Positions 10,840 to 23,853 of a stretch of 64,000 bases of DNA are shown one piece after another. Position 1 is the stretch's first letter. Each line of letters starts with the position of its first letter. Under the pieces are notes generated by a model. The model was not told the origin of the DNA, made no database searches, and saw only the letters and a program-made list of their open reading frames with translations. A program made the translations under genes and the position numbers. The DNA comes from Heracleum sosnowskyi (Eukaryota; Streptophyta; Magnoliopsida; Apiales; Apiaceae): NCBI GenBank assembly GCA_030848705.1, contig CM061245.1, positions 38,444,711 through 38,508,710 of the forward strand, written 5' to 3'.

Positions 10840-12440
10840 TGTTAGTGTTAGTGCCCTAGAGACAATGTGATTGTGCTTCTAGGAAATACTTTTGTTAATT
10901 AATGATTATGTTCTATCGATTATTCTACATTAATTTATTATGTCTTTATTTACTGCGATATAAATATTAGTATAATAAATGTCCTTGGAACATACAACAC
11001 GTATTCTATATCTTTAAGTATGTGACTTAGAAATGAGATTATAAGAATAGTGTTTATATTCCTAAATATCCCTAATCGAGCATTGTAAGTTTGGGACAAC
11101 TATAATGCATAAAGATTAGTATGTTTGCTGACAGATGACCACATCTCATTGGTCATTGGTATAGTGATACTAAAGTCAAGAACATAGGTGCATGTAATAT
11201 TCTACATGGCACTGGATAGACCCACAGTGAGATTCTTCATGTTTTATAAAGTCATAAGAAAGACTCACAGTGATAGTGGTGTAATGATCCTCTGACTTGA
11301 GATCATTATATTTCTATACGAGGATTAATGTACTTTGACTACATTAAAAGTTACCTTTGACCGGGTAATGATAAAAGTGTACATCGGGTATATTATGAGT
11401 CGTATGAGAAATATGAATGATAGATAAAGGATTTAACCCTCCTATAATTAGGAGAGATATTATTGGCCTCTTGATTGAGTGAGACTATGAAATGCATGGC
11501 CATGCTCAAATATTGATTTGTTTTTAATAGTCTACTCATTGATCAAGGAAACCCGGATTAAATTATGAAGAGGATGACAATGAACATGCCTCGAGTTTAA
11601 TCTATAATATATATGGTTAAAGGGATTATATTACACGGAAACATTTATCATGAAAGGTTTAATTGGATCACCAATTATTATTATTTAATTGGGTAGCAAT
11701 GATGTATTACTAGATGCCGCTCATTGTTTATAATTTTATTGAAGAATAAAATTATTGCCAATTAAATAATAACCTATAGGGTCACACACAAAGAACGCCT
11801 AAAGGAAGAATTAATATAAATTACGAATTTAAATTAATTAATTATAATTCAAATATTATTATATATATTAATTAAGTTGGACTTAATTAATTGAATGATA
11901 TAAGATTTGAATTTTAAAGATATGCTTTTCTAAATTAATTAAGTTTGACTTAATTAGTTATTTAAATAATGGATTAAAAAACCTATATGGTCTAGGTTTT
12001 ATGAAACCTACATGGGCTAGGTTTAATTCATAATGGGCCTTCTCTTACCCATCATATAAATAGAATATGATGGGCTCTTTTAGGGTTAAGCAAGTGCTAA
12101 AAAAAACGTTTTTGACAAGAACCCTAATTATAGAGGCAAAAGAGAGAGGCAAGAAGAAGAAGCATATCTCGGTTTTGGTGGCTAGTACCTCCGTCCTTGG
12201 CGAGATCGTTTGACGATTCTTGAAGGTGTTTGTGTGGATACCGTAGAGGCGTATATCGAGAAGGTATCGCTGTGATTCAAGCTTGAACCTCCATTAATGG
12301 CTAATCGAAAAGCTTCTTTAAGGTAAAACACTATCTCGAATTAAAATATCTCTTTTTCGCATGGATCCTGGTTTGGGTTTCGATTTTATTTTGGTTTTAA
12401 AGTTAATTTTTCCGCTGCGTTTGTGCCTCGAAACCCAACA
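10840..12440 (+). repeat. Element 2, 5' LTR
   Basis: A 1601-bp LTR, offset exactly 7100 bp from its 3' partner with no mismatch noticed. A good TATA box, TATAAATAG, sits at 12055-12063, so transcription probably starts near 12090. Short inverted AT-rich repeats (around 11840-11960, TTAATTAAGTT type) fill part of U3. Confidence 0.95.
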
Positions 12441-14577
12441 ATGGCATCAGAGCTACTTGCGAAAAGTTTTAATTCGTTATGTGTTTTAAAAGTTTTTGAT
12501 ATATACATGTTTGTATATGATTTGCCATGTTTTCGTTGCTATACAATCCATGTATATATATGTATATATGATATACGTTTTGTTCTTATTTTAGAATTGT
12601 ATATGATACGATTTCTGAAAGCACTGCCAGAATTTCTGAAATCTGGGTACAGTGTGCGATTTTCGCAGAGGCAGTACCTATTCTGACTGGAATCGGGCCA
12701 CTGAGCAAGACTGACAAAGTCAGGTTCTCGTCTGTAAGCCATTTGATGTCGTTACAGGCCCCAAAACAGCGAGTCAAGTGTTTCTGATTTAAATTTGTAT
12801 TTTGATTATGCATTATATGTTCTATGATTTGATCATGATGAATATATGATATTCATATGGATTGTATAATCATGAGATGATTGTATATATTGTTGTATGT
12901 ATATGATACATATTTTGTTTTTATTACAAGAATCGTATTCGATACGAATTCTGAAACAGTTGTCGCAGATTTGCTGAAATCTGTATCAAGTGTCCGATTT
13001 ACGCAAACGATATGTGTTTTCTGACTGGAAACGAGCGTCTGAACAAAACTGATAGCCTAGCTATCATCGACTCGTCTGTAAGGCGTTTGACGCCGTTCAG
13101 TGCATGAAAAAGGCGATTTATTGTTTTCAGAATTTGATTCTGATTTTCTGATTTTTGCGGTATATGATTTCTTTGATTGGATCATCTGAAATATGATATG
13201 GTACAACATGATTAGATAATATGACATGTTATTTAATTGTTACTTGAGCATGGTGCTGGTTATGGCCTTAAGACCCGTTGTTTAATGGTTTATGGTTTTG
13301 GTTTTATAAATACGACTTGCATGTCGTTTTCTTCATTCTTGTAATTGTTTAACCTCGAATGTAAATCGAGTTTTATTATGTAAGTACATTAGTATAGGTT
13401 CGATTCAATTGTTCAATGTAATGTACTTGAAGATTGAAGGACGATCCAAGAGGAGGTGCATTCAAGGGAACAAGGAGAATGAAGACATGTAATTGTATTT
13501 ATGTATTTCCACCATAGATTGACCTTGATCCTTTCATTAGCTTGAAAGGATCATATAGGATAAAGGCCATAACCAAGCACGTTTACATATTGCACTTTAC
13601 ATATTGATGTATGATTGTATGTGTAGGATACAATGTGATGCATGCTTTAATTAGATTAATCATGTATTAATGTATGTATTAGATACATCACCCATGCCAT
13701 GCCTGCTAAACAAGATAAAATCTGTAACGATTCAAGATTTTAAAATTGAACAAAACGAACATGAGATTCCTGTGTTTATGAAACATGGAAATAAGTATGA
13801 ATTTCCAATTTTTTGATATGGGGCGATTTTGACAAAAATACAAGCAGCGCTTGTAAGAAAGGTGGATTTTAAGTGAGACCACTGTGACTCCTCCGCTGGA
13901 CTGGAAATCAAACCATTGATGAATTTTGAATTGAAGTACTTAGTTCAAGGAAAAATTGGGAATCTCTTGATGATGGGATCATGGTCGTTTTAATAATAAA
14001 ATCCCTAAATTTTAAAATATTAAGTTTTAATCGGATGCTTTCCAATGAATGAACACTCATCGAATCCTAGATCGATAAGGGGAAGGGCTGTCAGTGGCAG
14101 GGGACTCCTATCTATCGTGGTGAGATGCGACGAATATAAACGGTTATATTCGGCCGTTGTATCATTGGGTCTAACTTAACTGAGTCGTCATAATAAGGTG
14201 AAAATAAACGGTTATATTCAACTATTATGAACTTAGAAGCATAGAGTTTGGTTAAAAATCTATTAGATAGATAAGATCAATCGTTGTTCGCCAAACTATC
14301 CAAGAATTATATGTGATATAATTGACAACTGTTGTCTACCTAAATAATCATTTTTAAGGACTTCCAGTGGTTGACTTAGAACATGACCAAATATGGATCT
14401 TGGCTCACTAGAAAGAATTATGCGATATACTTTCCGAATTGATAGTAAGGGCTATTAATTTGATAAAAATAGTGGGAGATATATATATTTTGAATATATA
14501 TGAATAATCACTTGAACATAAATTAATAATACCGTAGACTGATTATTTTATGCATTTTAACATTGTAGAAATTCTAA
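12441..14577 (+). other. Element 2 untranslated leader with a diverged tandem duplication
   Basis: About 2.1 kb without a credible gene. Two blocks, about 12575-12755 and 12905-13095, are diverged copies of each other. Both contain TCTGAAATCTG, a GCGATTT or CGATTTACGCA core, TTCTGACTGGAA and CTCGTCTGTAAG followed by an inverted TTTGA..GTCGTT or GCCGTT. Further on, ATAAACGGTTATATTC appears twice (near 14137 and 14208); the first copy lies inside an inverted repeat. The leader may carry packaging or regulatory sites; that is inference. Confidence 0.7.
12442..12453 (+). other. Element 2 primer-binding site
   Basis: TGGCATCAGAGC starts two bases after the 5' LTR. It differs at one position from the usual TGGTATCAGAGC, which pairs with initiator methionine tRNA. 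Position and sequence fix the LTR end. Confidence 0.88.
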
Positions 14578-17500
14578 ATGACAAAAAACTCAAATAACTT
14601 CTCCGTGCGATCAGTCCTTGAGAAGGACAAGTTGACAGGAACAAACTTCCTTGATTGGAAAAGGAATTTGAGGATTGTCCTCAGGCAAGAGCGAAAGCTC
14701 TATGTCATTGATATTCCACGCCCTGGACCTCTACCTGTAGGTGCATCGGTCGATGATCGAAATGCTTATCAGAAGCATATCGATGATGACAATGATGTTA
14801 CTTGTCTGATGCTTGAGACTATGAATCCTGAGCTTCAGAAACAGCATGAGCAAATGGTTGCTTATATTATGATTGAGCACCTTAAACGTATGTTTGAAGG
14901 ACAGGCTCGTCAAGAGAGGTTTGATACAAGCAAAGCCTTATTTGCAAAGGCAAAAGCAAAGGGTGATTGTCACTATTGCAAGAAGCCGGGTCACTGGAAG
15001 AGAAACTGTCAAACTTACTTGGAGGATATGAAGAAACTGAAGGGTGTTCAGATTTCTGACCCAGATATTTATGTTATAGAAGTCAATCTATCTACTTCTA
15101 CATCATGGGTATTAGATACTGGATGTGGTTCTCACATTTGTATAAATGTGCAGGAACTTCGAAGTAGTAGGACTTTGACTGAAGGAGAAGTCGACCTACG
15201 CGTTGGCAATGGAGCAAAGGTTGCTGCACTGGCTGTAGGGACTTATCATTTATCGTTGCCCACTGGGCTTATTTTAGAACTTGAGAACTGTTTTTACGTG
15301 CCTGCAATTTGCAGAAACATTATTTCCGTTTCTTGTTTAGACAAGATTGGTTTTTCGTTTTTGATTCAGAACAATGGTTGTTCCTTTTCATTGAATAATG
15401 TTACCTGTGGGGTTGCACGTTTGTTTAATGGTTTATATGTTCTTGATCTTGATACTCCTGTCTATAATATAAATAATAAACGTCTTAAGACAAATGACTC
15501 AAATCAAACATACCTCTGGCACTGTCGTTTAGGCCATATAAATAAGAATCGCATTTCCAAGTTACATAGAGATGGATACTTGGATAAGTTTGATTTTGAA
15601 TCATACGAAGAATGTGAACCGTGTCTCATTGGCAAAATGACTAAAGCTCCTTTTACCGGACAAGGTGAGAGAGCCACCAAACGATTGGAATTGATACATA
15701 GTGATGTATGTGGTCCAATGCGTACGATGGCAAGAGGTGGCTTTTACTATTTCATAACTTTTACTGATGATTTTAGTAGATACGGATATGTGTATCTTTT
15801 GAAGAACAAATCCGAATCGTTTGAAAAATTCAAAGAGTATAAGGCCGAAGTAGAAAAGCAAATAGGCGAAAGTATAAAAGCTCTACGATCTGATCGTGGA
15901 GGAGAATACTTAAGCTTGGAATTCAAGAATTTCTTAAAGGAGTGTGGTATTGTATCACAACTCACTCCTCTTGGAACACCACAATGGAATGGGGTGTCTG
16001 AGAGGAGAAATCGTACTTTGTTGGACATGGTGCGATCATTGATGAGTCAAGCGGATCTTCCAATTTGTTTCTGGGGTTACGCCCTAGAGATGGCTGCACA
16101 AACACTAAACCGAGTTCCTTCTAATCGGTTCAAAAGACACCATATGAGATATGGACTGAGAAACGTCTTAGCATGTCCTTTATGAAAGTATGGGGATGTG
16201 AAGCGTTTGTAAAACGTTTAGTCTCTGATAAGCTAGGACCAAAATCAGATAAATGTAATTTTGTGGGATACCCAATTGAAACAAAAGGGTATTATTTCTA
16301 TAAACCTCCAGAGAACAAAGTGTTTGTTGCTCGAACGGCTGTGTTTCTAGAGAGAGAACTACTTTCCAAGAAAAACAGTGGGAGGAAAATAGATCTCGAT
16401 GAGGATCGAGAACCACAAGATAACATTAAACCAGAGCTGGAACATCAGCAGAATGTGACTCAAGATGTTGAGAACAATACTGCTCAAGAAACACAGGTTT
16501 TTCGTAGATCTAGTAGGATTCACCATGAGCCAGAGAGATATTATGGATTTCTCCTGACTCAAAGTGGCGATGTGATGCTTGTAGATGATGATGAGCCTCT
16601 CACCTATAAGGATGCTATGAATAGTCTAGATTCCGAGAGATGGCTGGAGGCCATGAAATCTGAGATGGATTCCATGTATGAAAACCAAGTATGGACTTTG
16701 GTTGAATCACCTGATGGGGTAAAACCCATAGAGTGCAAGTGGGTTTTCAAAAGGAAAACTGACATGGATGGTAATTTACAGACCTATAAAGCAAGACTGG
16801 TGGCGAAGGGTTTCAAGCAAATTCATGGTATTGACTATGATGAAACTTTCTCACCAGTGGCTATGGTCAAATCCATCAGGATTTTGCTTGCGATAGCAGC
16901 TTATTATGACTATGAAATTTGGCAAATGGATGTTAAGACCGCTTTCTTAAATGGGAGCTTAGAAGAGGATGTGTACATGACACAACCTCAGGGTTTTGTT
17001 GATCCAAGGTTTGCCAAAATGGTCTGTAAGTTGCGACGATCCATTTATGGATTGAAGCAGGCTTTGAGGAGATGGAACATTCGTTTTGATGAAACAGTCA
17101 AAGAGTTTGGCTTCATTCAAAATCAGGATGAGCCATGTGTTTATAAGAAGGTTAGTGGGAGCCATGTGGCATTCCTAGTATTATATGTAGATGACATATT
17201 ACTAATAGGGAATGACATTCCTTCTCTAAAGACTGTAAAGACTTGGTTGGGAAAAAGTTTCTCGATGAAAGACTTAGGCGATGCTACCTGTATCTTAGGG
17301 ATCAGGATCTATAGAGATAGATCTAGAAGATTAATCGGTTTAAGTAAGAGTACATACATTGACAAAGTGTTGCATCGTTTAGGGATGCAAGAGGCAAAAA
17401 GGGGCTATGTCCCATTGTCTCATGGGATAGCGATCTCAAAAGAAAACTGTCCTAGATCATCAGATGAAAAGGACCGTATGTGTAAAGTACCATATGCTTC

Positions 17501-17925
17501 GGCAATTGGTTCTATAAAGTATGCAATGATATGTACTCCTGCTGATGTTTCGTATGCTTTAAGCATGACGAGCAGATACCAGTCTAATCCCGGTGAGAGT
17601 CACTGGACAGCTGTCAAGAATATTCTTAAGTACCTTAAACGGACTAAAGATTCATTCTTGATATACGGAGGAGATGAGAAGCTAGAATGTAAAAGGTTAC
17701 ACCGATGCTAGTTTTCAGACAGATAGGGACGTTACTATGTCTCAGTCTGGATTCATGTTTTGTCTAAATAGAGGTGTTGTAAGTTCGAAAGGTTCGAATA
17801 TACACATATGTAAAGTGCAAACTAATGATAATGTTGCGGACCCACTGACTAAGGCTTTGTCGCAGCAGAAGCACGAATGTCACACTAGTTCCATGGGTAT
17901 TAGATACATGGGTGATTGGCTCTAG
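14578..17925 (+). pseudogene. Element 2 gag-pol with internal deletions and frameshifts
   Basis: The first frame (14578-16185) starts with a plausible Gag N-terminus (LTGTNFLDWKRNLRIVLRQ). It jumps after about residue 120 to a zinc knuckle, CHYCKKPGHWKRNC (about 132-145), so the middle of Gag is missing without loss of frame. Protease VLDTGCGSH (about 178) and integrase with Asp 376, Asp 439 and Glu 475 follow. A frameshift near 16130 passes to the frame 16173-17711, with RT motifs YEIWQMDVKTAFLNG and the catalytic YVDD near residue 337. Another frameshift lies near 17695. RNase H is reduced to its first strand (TDASFQTDR) and then jumps to the C-terminal tail (ENVADPLTKAL-like), so the catalytic core is absent. 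No full Pol can be made. Confidence 0.9.
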
Positions 17926-17927
17926 TG

Positions 17928-17939
17928 CAAGTGGGAGAT
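17928..17939 (+). other. Element 2 polypurine tract
   Basis: CAAGTGGGAGAT lies directly before the 3' LTR. It is the usual site where RNase H leaves the primer for plus-strand DNA synthesis in plant copia elements. Confidence 0.85.
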
Positions 17940-19540
17940 TGTTAGTGTTAGTGCCCTAGAGACAATGTGATTGTGCTTCTAGGAAATACTTTTGTTAATT
18001 AATGATTATGTTCTATCGATTATTCTACATTAATTTATTATGTCTTTATTTACTGCGATATAAATATTAGTATAATAAATGTCCTTGGAACATACAACAC
18101 GTATTCTATATCTTTAAGTATGTGACTTAGAAATGAGATTATAAGAATAGTGTTTATATTCCTAAATATCCCTAATCGAGCATTGTAAGTTTGGGACAAC
18201 TATAATGCATAAAGATTAGTATGTTTGCTGACAGATGACCACATCTCATTGGTCATTGGTATAGTGATACTAAAGTCAAGAACATAGGTGCATGTAATAT
18301 TCTACATGGCACTGGATAGACCCACAGTGAGATTCTTCATGTTTTATAAAGTCATAAGAAAGACTCACAGTGATAGTGGTGTAATGATCCTCTGACTTGA
18401 GATCATTATATTTCTATACGAGGATTAATGTACTTTGACTACATTAAAAGTTACCTTTGACCGGGTAATGATAAAAGTGTACATCGGGTATATTATGAGT
18501 CGTATGAGAAATATGAATGATAGATAAAGGATTTAACCCTCCTATAATTAGGAGAGATATTATTGGCCTCTTGATTGAGTGAGACTATGAAATGCATGGC
18601 CATGCTCAAATATTGATTTGTTTTTAATAGTCTACTCATTGATCAAGGAAACCCGGATTAAATTATGAAGAGGATGACAATGAACATGCCTCGAGTTTAA
18701 TCTATAATATATATGGTTAAAGGGATTATATTACACGGAAACATTTATCATGAAAGGTTTAATTGGATCACCAATTATTATTATTTAATTGGGTAGCAAT
18801 GATGTATTACTAGATGCCGCTCATTGTTTATAATTTTATTGAAGAATAAAATTATTGCCAATTAAATAATAACCTATAGGGTCACACACAAAGAACGCCT
18901 AAAGGAAGAATTAATATAAATTACGAATTTAAATTAATTAATTATAATTCAAATATTATTATATATATTAATTAAGTTGGACTTAATTAATTGAATGATA
19001 TAAGATTTGAATTTTAAAGATATGCTTTTCTAAATTAATTAAGTTTGACTTAATTAGTTATTTAAATAATGGATTAAAAAACCTATATGGTCTAGGTTTT
19101 ATGAAACCTACATGGGCTAGGTTTAATTCATAATGGGCCTTCTCTTACCCATCATATAAATAGAATATGATGGGCTCTTTTAGGGTTAAGCAAGTGCTAA
19201 AAAAAACGTTTTTGACAAGAACCCTAATTATAGAGGCAAAAGAGAGAGGCAAGAAGAAGAAGCATATCTCGGTTTTGGTGGCTAGTACCTCCGTCCTTGG
19301 CGAGATCGTTTGACGATTCTTGAAGGTGTTTGTGTGGATACCGTAGAGGCGTATATCGAGAAGGTATCGCTGTGATTCAAGCTTGAACCTCCATTAATGG
19401 CTAATCGAAAAGCTTCTTTAAGGTAAAACACTATCTCGAATTAAAATATCTCTTTTTCGCATGGATCCTGGTTTGGGTTTCGATTTTATTTTGGTTTTAA
19501 AGTTAATTTTTCCGCTGCGTTTGTGCCTCGAAACCCAACA
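17940..19540 (+). repeat. Element 2, 3' LTR
   Basis: A 1601-bp copy of the 5' LTR, with TATA box at 19155-19163. It is followed directly by the TSD TGGAG and then by the resumed third ORF of element 1. Confidence 0.95.
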
Positions 19541-19545
19541 TGGAG

Positions 19546-22517
19546 GAGACTCAAAATCTTACATCTCATGAAGTGCCTAGCACTAGCTCTTACTTGGCTC
19601 AGACCACCATGTCAGAATGGCTGAAGCCTGTGCAAAATGACAGGCCTTCAGGATCATCATCTGTGCCTTCCAAATTGACAGAAGAAGACATTCTACATCT
19701 TTATGTGGCACAGATTGATGAGTTCTCAAAGATAGCTCAACATCTCCTCACCTCAAATCTACCAAATGCTGATTATGAAGCTATTTTACTTTGCCACAAG
19801 GAGGATGTTGCAGCTCAGCAGGAGAAGATAGTGGATGAAGCTGAACCAGAGGGAAATGTGGATGCCTGGTTGGATGCTAAGAGAACTCTCAAACTCAAGG
19901 ATGCCCTGGCTTTTCTAAGAGAAGAATACCTCACTTCTCTGGGCTCCAATGCAAAGAATCTCTCTCCTGCTGCAATTTCTGATGCTGTTAATGATGTTTA
20001 CAAGAATCAGTTGAAGGCTCTGCACTATCTTGGGAAAGGGCTTCAATCAGAGATCTATTCTATAAAGGAGGAGAAAGATAGATCCCTCACTCAACTAAGA
20101 AACTCCTTTCTCTCTGATTTTCCCAAGGTGGATGGCATCCTCAAAGAAGTCCAGAAAACCTCTTCTAATGTCAACATGATGGATCTTACTCTTGCCATGG
20201 TCACAGACAACATCAAGAAACTGGCTACCACACTGGACAATCAAGTCAAAGCCAACATAACCTCTAATGTTATGCTAAATGTAATGTGGAAGAATCAGTA
20301 TGGTGACAAATTGGTGGATGAGGTCCCTATGTCAAACATCTCCAAATTTGACTTTGCCAAGATCAAGGATCAATCTCTGAATTCTTTCAAATCTCAGTAA
20401 CTATTCTCTAAAGTGGATGGTCTAGAAAGATAAGTGGCCTCTCTAAAGGATGAAAACAGGATGCTTTCTCAATCCTTAAACAAGCTCAATGACAAGCTGG
20501 ATGACCAAGGCAACAACACTTCCAACATCTTACTGGTGCAACAGCAAATGATGACAACTATGCTCAGGAGTATGAATCTTCCTATTCCTGGTGAGGCTCA
20601 AGCCACTTTGTCTGATCCCAAGCCTAAGGGGGGGACAGGAAAGGAGGTTGCACATGAAAAGAAAAAGGGCAAGGGAAAAGCAACTGAAGAAGAATCAACT
20701 TTGAAACCTATCACTCTTCCCACTGTGGATGTAATCAACTTAGCAGGGCAAAAGATGTCAGTTACTTCCACTGTCTATCCAAGTACAATGAACGTAAATA
20801 GTACATCTTCTCAGATATCAACAGCAGCTCAGCCTGTCAAAGTAAACTGTGTAACAGAGGCCAAACTGATGGAAGTTGCACAGTCAAGTATCTTTCATGG
20901 TCAAGCCTTCTTGGAACTTCTAAAGGCTGGTGAGGCAAGTGTTGGATACAATACTCTGGAGTATAGGAGAAAATTGAAGAGTATAATACATTGCTTCACA
21001 GTGGTTGTATGCAGAAGAAATGGAGCATACATAAGTGAGATCATCATGATTTCCAAAGACAACCACTTGTGGCACTTGTCATTTCAATCCCTGTCACAGC
21101 TGAGATACACTGAGGTTGATGTGCTTGTGACTCTGATAGAGGATAAGGGAGCTAACAATCAAAGACTGCAAAATGAACTTCTAAAAGATCAAATGTTGAG
21201 GCTGCCTGAGGTAATCAAGGAACCAAGAACAATCATCTATCAATGCAATCCTGAATCAAGTAAAATTGAACAGCTCATAATTCCCAATCACCTGGAGGTA
21301 AGGAACAGAGGCAAGATAGCTCAGATCATTTCAATGCTCAAGGCCAAGAGAGTACAAAGAAGTGAGGAGGAAAAGGAGACCATTAAAATTCTACAAACAT
21401 TTATGGAGTCTGGCAGAATTCCTCAAACTCAAAAAGAGAAGGAAGAAAGAAAAGATGATAGGGATGATGAGGATAAGAGGTATAGAAGGAGGAACCAATC
21501 TAGGAGTAATAAGGATGGAGGTAGTGAGAGCAGCAAGAGAAAAACATCCAAGAAATCCAAAGATGCTGATGATGACAAGAGGGACTCCAAGGGAACAAAG
21601 GAAACTGTCAAGAGAACAAGAAGTGGAATTCAGCAAGTCAGGGACATTGCTAGCAGTACTTTAACCACAAAACAAGACTTCATGTCTAGGGTGGGTACTG
21701 TTAGTAATGATCCTCCTAAATCCTTATCCAAGACTTCTAAATCTGAATTGCCACAGAAGAAAGATGAAGCCACAAAAGAAATATCAAGAAGACACTTCCA
21801 CAAAGTTACAGCTAGTGGAGTGTTATAGTGGATGAAAGGGAAAGGTGTGAAGCTACTTCCAAATGATGTGGCACTGAAGACTAATTCCCCCTGCTCCAGC
21901 AAGCTACCTCAAGTGAAACATTTGAAGATCAAGAGTGTAGCCAGAAGGAAAAGGATAACAAAGAAGAAAGGAGTAATCACTAATGTAGTAGGGATCAAAG
22001 TGCTTCCTCTGGATGAAGACTATGATGAAGATGCCCTAGCATTTTTTAGGGCTCAAAGAATCTTTGAAGTCAAAGTGAAGAACAATCATCTTGAGATCAA
22101 ATACACTGATGGAAGGGAGAAAGAGATGAAGCAAGGCAGCTGGCAATATTTTCCAATCTATGAACTTGAAAGACTAAATGCCTTATTAAACTTTGAAGAA
22201 AAGGAAGAGAGGATGTGGAAAATAGAGATTGCTAGATTCATGAAGATGCACTCTGACTATGAAGAAAATCTAAAGAAGCTGAATGAAGAGAAGAGGTGTC
22301 AGAAAGAAAAGGAGATGGCTGAGATGGAAGAAAAGGCAAAGGAGCTGAGGAAGAAAGGGTTGTGCAGGGTAAAGCAAAATCCTTATATTGTGGAGTACAA
22401 AATTCATTATGGAGGAAAAATCAAGATAAGGATGGAGTTTATAGATTCATATGTGGAAAGTGCCCTTAGAACAGCAGCTGAAGATCTAAAAGACTCTCCT
22501 CTCATTGAAGAGCTGAT
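19546..22517 (+). pseudogene. Element 1 third ORF, middle part
   Basis: This continues the frame left at 10839 with no shift once one TSD copy is removed. In-frame stops at 20398-20400 (TAA), 20431-20433 (TAA) and 21826-21828 (TAG) are the only breaks; I see no frameshift in nearly 3 kb. The first 280 residues are rich in helices (KLKDALAFLREEYL, LQSEIYSIKEEKDRSL). Residues around 21350-21640 form a highly charged Lys/Arg/Asp/Glu region. The end (21960-22517) holds a small folded-looking segment (FFRAQRIFEVKVKNNHLEIKY) and a charged coiled coil. The function is unknown. It is cut by element 3 and resumes at 33191. Confidence 0.78.
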
Positions 22518-23853
22518 TGACAAGGCTGTCGCGTGCCTATCAAATAATAATTTCTAACAAATCCTTCTAACTATGTAGTAGGGTAAGTCAGAGTCGATCC
22601 CACAGAGACAAACGTATCAATCACTAGTTGTTTCTGATTTAATTCGGCTAAGCAAGTATCACAATAAATATTGAGAATTTATTAAACTAATCTTATACTA
22701 AAGCGAATTGTGTTTATATTAAATCAAATATTAAAAACATCCAGAATTAAGTATCCCCACTAGCATGAATTAATGCAATCGTGAATTCCCTCCCCAATTA
22801 ATCAGATAAACTACTCAAAAGGAAAGATGCGCCCTATAAATACCAAAAACCCCTCTCAGGTATTAATGGCTTCTCTTAAAATACAATCAAACCTATTCTC
22901 ATGGTATCATGTAATTTAGAGACATTAATCACAGCACCCTAATTTCCTAACAATCCATTCTACCTATTCTCATGGAGAATTTCATGTTCTTATTGGATAA
23001 ATCACAACCATCTAATTCCAACTCTCGTTGATAATTAGATATTGGTTCAAACAACACATAATCACGTCTGATTTGCAATTGTTAATTTAAACAACTCAAT
23101 AAGCAAAAGCAATTAAACAATTAAATTGGGGGAATTGGGAAATTCACACATCAATCATAACTAGGGTTCAACTTAACCCTAGATTAATAATCTACTCACT
23201 CATAATTGAATTAACTAAACAAGAGATATATGAATTGTAAGATGAACACATAATTATAAGGAATAGAGATGAACCTTTAATCTTCTATCTTCAAAGAAAA
23301 TAAAAGTTCTCAAAAGAAAGTGTTTACAAAGTTGTCTGTATTGTCTGTATCGTCAAATTTTCTCCCTTCTGATCTATATTCAGATTAGGTCTGAATAGTA
23401 TATATTAATATCTCTAATAAAAGTATTTTTAATAATTTAATGCAAATACAAGGAGTTTCCTAATCAGAATTGAATTCCAATAAAGAAATTCGTAGCTGAC
23501 TGTTGGGGCCTGCTTCTGGACTGATACGGTTGGACTTTGATATCAAGACCACTTCTGAAATAAAGCCCTTCTCATAAGCTTTCCGTGGGCTGTTGAATCG
23601 TCTGAATCGGACTTATAGAACTCCAGTTATGGCCCAAACAGTATGAACTGAGCAAGTGGGTCATAAAATCCGAATTTTAATCAAATAAATCTCCAACTCT
23701 TGCCATTTAAGCTCCAAGCCTTCCTTTATTAAAACTCCTTCATACCTACAATAAAACATTATAATTTATTAAATAAAAATCCAATTAAATGCAAAATATA
23801 ATAAATATGAGGAATAAAATCATATAAAATATATATAAATATATACTCTATCA
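22518..23853 (-). repeat. Element 3, 3' LTR
   Basis: A 1336-bp LTR that on the minus strand starts TGATAGAGTATA and ends GCCTTGTCA. Just inside it (plus 23854-23869) lies AAGTGTGGGGATGTT on the minus strand, a polypurine tract typical of Athila. The partner copy is 31850-33185. Confidence 0.95.

Larger units (their letters stand above)
10840..19540 (+). mobile_element. Element 2: recently inserted, coding-defective Ty1/copia retrotransposon
   Basis: An 8701-bp element with 1601-bp LTRs starting TGTTAGTG and ending ACCCAACA. The TSD is TGGAG at 10835-10839 and 19541-19545. Comparing the two LTRs line by line I found no difference. The internal part has a primer-binding site, a 2.1-kb leader, a shortened gag-pol and the polypurine tract GTGGGAGAT just before the 3' LTR. 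Gag lacks much of its middle, pol has frameshifts, and the RNase H core is missing. Lineage looks Tork/Angela-like from Gag and integrase; that assignment is tentative. Confidence 0.95.

Noticed and set aside
9106..22557. Third ORF of element 1 as a host nuclear gene hit by transposons
   Set aside because: It lies between pol and the polypurine tract/3' LTR of element 1, and the LTR pair with TSD encloses it. It belongs to the element.
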